From positions 2,283,501 through 2,347,500 of the forward strand of contig JAJKFL010000011.1 of assembly GCA_021186555.1 (NCBI GenBank): a stretch of 64,000 nucleotides of DNA, written 5' to 3'. Shown here one piece after another: positions 59,149 through 64,000 of this stretch. Each line of letters begins with the position of its first letter. Position 1 is the first letter of the stretch. The stretch comes from Reticulitermes speratus. Its lineage: Eukaryota > Arthropoda > Insecta > Blattodea > Rhinotermitidae. Position numbers and translations under genes: made by a program. A model generated the notes under the pieces. That model searched no databases and was not told the origin of the DNA. It was given only the letters and a program-made list of their open reading frames with translations.

Positions 59149-59997
59149 ATTTAATTATTACTAATTTGTTTTTAAAAAAAATTCGGTTCGTGTTGCCAGC
59201 GAGTAAAATTAAATGTTCTAATTAATTATATCCTCTCTTCTACAAAGTACAGTAATCAAATGAACTTTCATCATAGAAATGGTCTCAATCCTACGGCCTC
59301 ATAAAATCAGGAAGACTTTCCTGAATTTAAATCAGACTCTCTAATACGCCTTTTTAAATCGAATATTTGAGGGCTCTCTTTATTTTTCGTACCAGTTTTA
59401 ATCTAATGTAGTTGTTTCGCCGTGGCATTAGTGTTATTATGTAGCACAACCAATGGGAGAAAACTTAGATATTATCATCTTGATGATAATGAATAAACAA
59501 CGTGTGAAAGGCCTCAAATTAAATTATTTGATGATAATTGTAGATAAAATACGAACGAAAATATGGACACTATTTTACGCGCTTGTCTTGCTGATATCCA
59601 CTTTCATAAATGGCACCAATATCGTACAAACGTGTGTGCCTTTCTCAAACGTATGTTAGAATGTACATATTGCGGTAGTGAATACCTTGCAATTTGGATA
59701 CAAATGACATTTGTTTAACTGACACTGTGTTTGCGAAAGGACCTGAAAGCGACGAAATGTCTTCTGTAAATATTCTTTTCTTTTCAAATTTGTGTGTGTT
59801 TAAGGAATGTTTACTGTATTTATTTGGAATATGTCAGCAAATATAGGACGATGACATGCACAGAATAGAAGCCTCTCAAACTGGATATCTTACCGATTTC
59901 GGGGTCTTCTTATAAAATTACGTCTTTTAATTTTGGTTGCGTTAGTACTACATGAATGTTAGTGCTGCGAAAATTCCTCCTTTTTTCCTTCTCTTTT

Positions 59998-60030
59998 TTC
60001 TTCTTCTTCTTCTTCTTCTTCTTCTTCTTC
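59998..60030 (+). repeat. (TTC)n microsatellite, copy B
   Basis: Copy of 50366-50398 with one added T upstream. Confidence 0.9.
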
Positions 60031-60605
60031 AGCTATTCTGCATTGGACAGTCTGGTCTCAGATGTTATCTCCCCTAATTTTAACGTATACAGAATCTCTA
60101 TTTAATCAATATTTTCGCAGTAGAATTATAGTAATGGGTGTATTAGACAAGGAACTTGTGCAGTTGGAGAGTAGGCTTTAAGGCAGGACGCGCACTGAAG
60201 AAACTGGTTTTAGGCGGTTTCATGCAACGTGAAAATACATTTACACTGAACTACAGTGTAGTTCCTTGGCACTTTGAGTAGGTTAGTTTCAAGCAATTGT
60301 AGTTTCACGTTGCATACAACTAAGTGATTGAAACCAGTTCCTTCTACGTGTGCGCCGCTCAAGCACTCTGCTCCGAACTGCTTGTCGTGAAGGTGCTGAT
60401 CCTGTCTTTCTCTGGTCACACGTGAACGTGATCCACTGCCTCGTCAGTTAACTCGAGTTAAAATTTCAGTTGCAGGTCAGATTTCTTGCGGTCATAGCAC
60501 AAATCAAAATGCAGTTCGGTTTACACCGCACCGTCTTCGTGACGTAAGAATTGGTGCGAAACTTCTGCAGATTCGAATAACACTGTTTTTACGAACTTAA
60601 TATCG

Positions 60606-60995
60606 TACAGTGTGTCCACAAAGTCCCTTCGGGGTTTTGAAAAATTGTGGCGCGCAAACAAATTGAGCTAGCCACATGCGGTTTGCGGCAGATTACAGTG
60701 AAACTCTGGAAGTTTTTTTACTGACCTCAGTAGACCTCGACATGGGCTTCCTTGGTAGCACGGAGAACGTCCAGACGATATTCGAGCTCTTGCCATGTTC
60801 TGTGGAGCATGTCCGCTGGAATAGCCGAGATCGCATTCCTGATACGGGTCTTCAGGTCATCAAGCCATCTGTTGGCGGCAAAAAAAAACTTCCAGAGTTT
60901 TACTGTAATCTGCCGCAAACCGCATGTGGCTAGCTCAATTTGTTTGCGCGCCACAATTTTTCAAAACCCCGAAGGGACTTTGTGGACACACTGTA
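60606..60995 (-). mobile_element. Tc1/mariner-type internally deleted element, copy B
   Basis: Body 60608-60993, copy of 50976-51361, with TA on both sides. The transposase tail remnant is at 60727-60954 (minus). Confidence 0.85.
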
Positions 60996-61075
60996 TATCT
61001 TCCTTGCAATTGATAAACACAAAACAAGCTTGTAACCAACAGATTTGCACGTATCAATAATATGAAGCACTCCTC

Positions 61076-61109
61076 CATGTTTCGGCCATTGTCTTTGGCC
61101 ATCTTCAGG
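61076..61109 (-). other. Hairpin module, copy B
   Basis: Copy of 51444-51477. Confidence 0.65.
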
Positions 61110-61606
61110 GAGTATCAATACGTAAAGACGTGTACAGCGTTGTTATACAGGATTGTCACATATAAACAAACTTTTCACTGTACAGTGACGGCCTTATGTG
61201 AACATGTTATAATTTGTGATTTTAATAATTGAACCATGAAAAGTCCTGAAGGAAAAGAGAATTGTATGACAATGTTTTCGTTCACATAAAGGTGCTCATC
61301 GTTAGAGCCTGGTTCCTGGCGTCGCTTGGATGTGTAAATACACAAACCGTGATTCTTCATACAGAAAACAAGATGTGAAATGAAGTCACGTAATTGAGTG
61401 CAAATTGTCTTAGGAAAGACACATCAGTCAGTGAAGTAGCTTGCTTCTGTCTTTACCAGCAGGTCTATGTATGAGGCTTGTAAACTTTAACGTTGGGCTA
61501 CTCAAGTAGAGTTCGTTTTTTAAACAACAAAAATTAATTTCAAAATCCATTATTTTTAATTTATCTGTTTTCTGTATTAAGACAAACCTTCTGACTTCGA
61601 AAGACT

Positions 61607-61910
61607 AAGATTAATTTGGCCGTGCCGTGGTTCAGGCGGTTACTCGCCGGCCTCCCACCGCGGAGGCCCAGGTTCGAACCCGAGTCAGTCCATATGGGAT
61701 TTGTGGTGGACAAAGTGGCACTGGGACAGGTGTTTCCCCAAGTACTTCGGTTTTCATTCCACCGGTGCTCCATTACTTGAAAAAACGAGAAAAAAAACTG
61801 ATCATCTTTCTGTTCATCTTCATCACAGGGTTGCACAATAAGCCTTAAGGCTGCGGTGCGTCCGTAGCTTATGCTGCGGGGCCCTTCTCCACAAAAAAAA
61901 AGATTAATTT
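61607..61910 (+). mobile_element. SINE-D inside satellite-element flank, copy B
   Basis: Body 61618-61899; duplication aagattaattt at 61607-61617 and 61900-61910. One extra C in tttccccaag compared with copy A, which lengthens a spurious minus-strand frame. Confidence 0.9.
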
Positions 61911-61933
61911 GAATTATGTTTAAAGATTTATTT

Positions 61934-63644
61934 CGCACCGCGCAGTAAACACGCTCCGTCTCAGTTATACAAACCAGTCAGTTAATGTTGTACAGTGAAA
62001 TAATCGCTGTTTGTTCTGAGATCCACACAAAACACATAAATACAGTCCGCACCGCGCAGTAAACACACTCCATCTCAGTTATACAAACCAGTCAGTTAAT
62101 GTTGTACAGTGAAATAATCGCTGTTTGTTCTGAGATCCACACAAAACACATAAATACAGTCCGTACCGCGCAGTAAACACACTCCATCTCAGTTATACAA
62201 ACCAGTCAGTTAATGTTGTACAGTGAAATAATCGCTGTTTGTTCTGAGATCCACACAAAACACATAAATACAGTCCGCACCGCGCAGTAAACACACTCCA
62301 TCTCAGTTATACAAACCAGTCAGTTAATGTTGTACAGTGAAATAATCGCTGTTTGTTCTGAGATCCACACATAAACACATAATATACAGTCCGTACCGCG
62401 CAGTAAAACACACTCCATCCTCAGTTACCTACTAAACCAGTCAGTTAATGTTGTACAGTGAAATAATCGCTGTTTGTTCTGAGATCCACACAAAACACAT
62501 AAATACAGTCCGCACCGCGCAGTAAACACACTCCATCTCAGTTATACAAACCAATCAGTTAATGTTGTACAGTGAAATAATCGCTGTTTGTTCTGAGATC
62601 CACACAAAACACATAAATACAGTCCGTACCGCGCAGTAAACACACTCCGTCTCAGTTATACAAACCAGTCAGTTAATGCTGTACAGTGAAATAATCGCTG
62701 TTTGTTCTGAGATCCACACAAAACACATAAATACAGTCCGTACCGCGCAGTAAACACACTCCGTCTCAGTTATACAAACCAGTCAGTTAATGCTGTACAG
62801 TGAAATAATCGCTGTTTGTTCTGAGATCCACACAAAACACATAAATACAGTCCGTACCGCGCAGTAAACACGCTCCGTCTCAGTTATACAAACCAGTCAG
62901 TTAATGTTGTACAGTGAAATAATCGCTGTTTGTTCTGAGATCCACACAAAACACATAAATACAGTCCGTACCGCGCAGTAAACACGCTCCGTCTCAGTTA
63001 TACAAACCAGTCAGTTAATGTTGTACAGTGAAATAATCGCTGTTTGTTCTGAGATCCACACAAAACACATAAATACAGTCCGTACCGCGCAGTAAACACA
63101 CTCCGTCTCAGTTATACAAACCAGTCAGTTAATGTTGTACAGTGAAATAATCGCTGTTTGTTCTGAGATCCACACAAAACACATAAATACAGTCCGTACC
63201 GCGCAGTAAACACACTCCGTCTCAGTTATACAAACCAGTCAGTTAATGTTGTACAGTGAAATAATCGCTGTTTGTTCTGAGATCCACACAAAACACATAA
63301 ATACAGTCCGTACCGCGCAGTAAACACGCTCCGTCTCAGTTATACAAACCAGTCAGTTAATGTTGTACAGTGAAATAATCGCTGTTTGTTCTGAGATCCA
63401 CACAAAACACATAAATACAGTCCGTACCGCGCAGTAAACACACTCCGTCTCAGTTATACAAACCAGTCAGTTAATGTTGTACAGTGAAATAATCGCTGTT
63501 TGTTCTGAGATCCACACAAAACACATAAATACAGTCCGTACCGCGCAGTAAACACACTCCGTCTCAGTTATACAAACCAGTCAGTTAATGTTGTACAGTG
63601 AAATAATCGCTGTTTGTTCTGAGATCCACATAAAACACATAAAT
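61934..63644 (+). repeat. 114-bp satellite array A5, 15 monomers
   Basis: Monomers from 61934. The first six carry ccatctcag or cgcacc variants; later ones alternate acacaC/Gctcc. The monomer around 62365-62445 has five or more small insertions (ataaacacataat, aaaacacactccatcc, acctactaaacc) not seen in any other monomer. Confidence 0.95.
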
Positions 63645-64000
63645 GCACTGTGTGAGCAGAACGTAGAATTTGTGAATGTTAAACTTGTTACGTACAGTAA
63701 CAACTCTACTTTAGATGTTTAATCGGTTGAGAAATCCTTATGTGAATTCCCTATTCGTCTGTAAGATATGATATTGTACACAATGGTAACAGAAGTGAAA
63801 GGAGACACCTAGAAAGCTGTTGGTTCCTATGCAGAACGCAATTTCAGAACATAATACTTTGTAATTTGAATACTAGGTTTAGGATGCATAAGCAATGATT
63901 ATGCATAATTTTCGTAACCTTGTTCGTCCCTGATTAAACATTATTGGACCCTCGGAGCAGTTCATTCTTCATTGTCATTGGCGAGTCTATTTTAGCGAAC
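63645..64000. other. Inner flank of element 3 and unassigned sequence
   Basis: The first 80 bases are the conserved inner flank; the rest shows no recognised gene or element. Confidence 0.4.

Larger units (their letters stand above)
52871..62503. repeat. Tandem segmental duplication, unit 2 (about 9.63 kb)
   Basis: Direct copy of 43243-52870. All elements listed in unit 1 recur at offset 9628-9633. The last shared monomer (about 62389-62503 in A5) has a cluster of indels not found in A4. Confidence 0.9.
61590..64000. mobile_element. Foldback element 3, left arm; continues past window
   Basis: Outer edge aaagactaagattaattt (interrupted by the SINE-D above), TTTAAAGATT box, array A5, then the inner flank cactgtgtgagcagaacgtagaattt and gttaaacttgttacgtacag. 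This matches the inner flank of element 1 more closely than that of element 2. The right arm would lie beyond 64000. Confidence 0.5.

Overview
The window reads as intergenic or heterochromatic eukaryotic DNA packed with mobile elements, most likely from an arthropod. No host protein-coding gene with credible exons is visible. The open frames present are reverse-transcriptase or transposase remnants, tRNA-SINE read-throughs, or minisatellites whose period is a multiple of 3. The LINE 3' coding end, the several tRNA-headed SINE families and a short-TIR DNA transposon load suggest an insect; a cockroach/termite-like genome is my best guess from LINE and repeat style, held with low confidence.

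The dominant theme is a 114-bp satellite in five arrays: A1 1027-3188 (+, 19 copies), A2 5384-6630 (inverted, 11), A3 42559-43690 (+, 10), A4 52301-53318 (+, 9) and A5 61934-63644 (+, 15). The arrays are not free-standing. Each has the same short outer flank (aaagactaagatta-like, then a TTTAAAGATT box) and the same inner flank (gtgcattctg/cactgtgtg, then a maaacttggtggta-like stretch). A1 and A2 face each other around a 2.2-kb loop. A3 faces a single, highly diverged inverted monomer at 45191-45395. I read these as the arms of foldback-type transposons whose terminal inverted repeats have grown by monomer amplification. At least three members lie in 64 kb, and none has a visible transposase.

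From 43.24 to 62.5 kb there is a direct tandem duplication of about 9.63 kb. The junction array A4 is a hybrid: its first five monomers match the start of A5 and its last four match the end of A3. That is the expected product of unequal crossing-over between A3 and A5. Everything between 43.7 and 52.3 kb is therefore present twice, with almost no differences.

Region by region: 0-1 kb dispersed repeat; 1-6.7 kb foldback element 1 with a hAT MITE and nested SINE in its loop; 7.7-9.1 kb SINEs and a palindromic element; 9.9-14.5 kb minisatellites; 14.5-15.2 kb LINE fragment hit by a SINE and by a palindromic element; 16-19.5 kb 23-bp minisatellite running into a hAT transposase pseudogene, itself split by a LINE and a SINE; 20.9-29.6 kb scattered SINEs, a 62-bp array, a 44-bp LINE insertion and a 30-bp array; 29.9-31.9 kb palindromic element and 18-bp array; 33-40 kb MITE, 20-, 45- and 17-bp arrays; 40.3-41 kb SINE and hAT MITE; 42.5-63.6 kb the satellite-armed elements and the duplication. 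Microsatellites, clean target-site duplications and nested insertions show that many families were active recently.

A second theme is a small hairpin module, CTGANGAT-[stem]-loop-[stem]-CGAAAC, seen at a dozen sites (nine independent ones) with different but self-complementary stems, mostly in the arms of palindromic elements. It resembles a hammerhead-ribozyme core but carries an extra base, so I report it as an unexplained conserved RNA or DNA structure.
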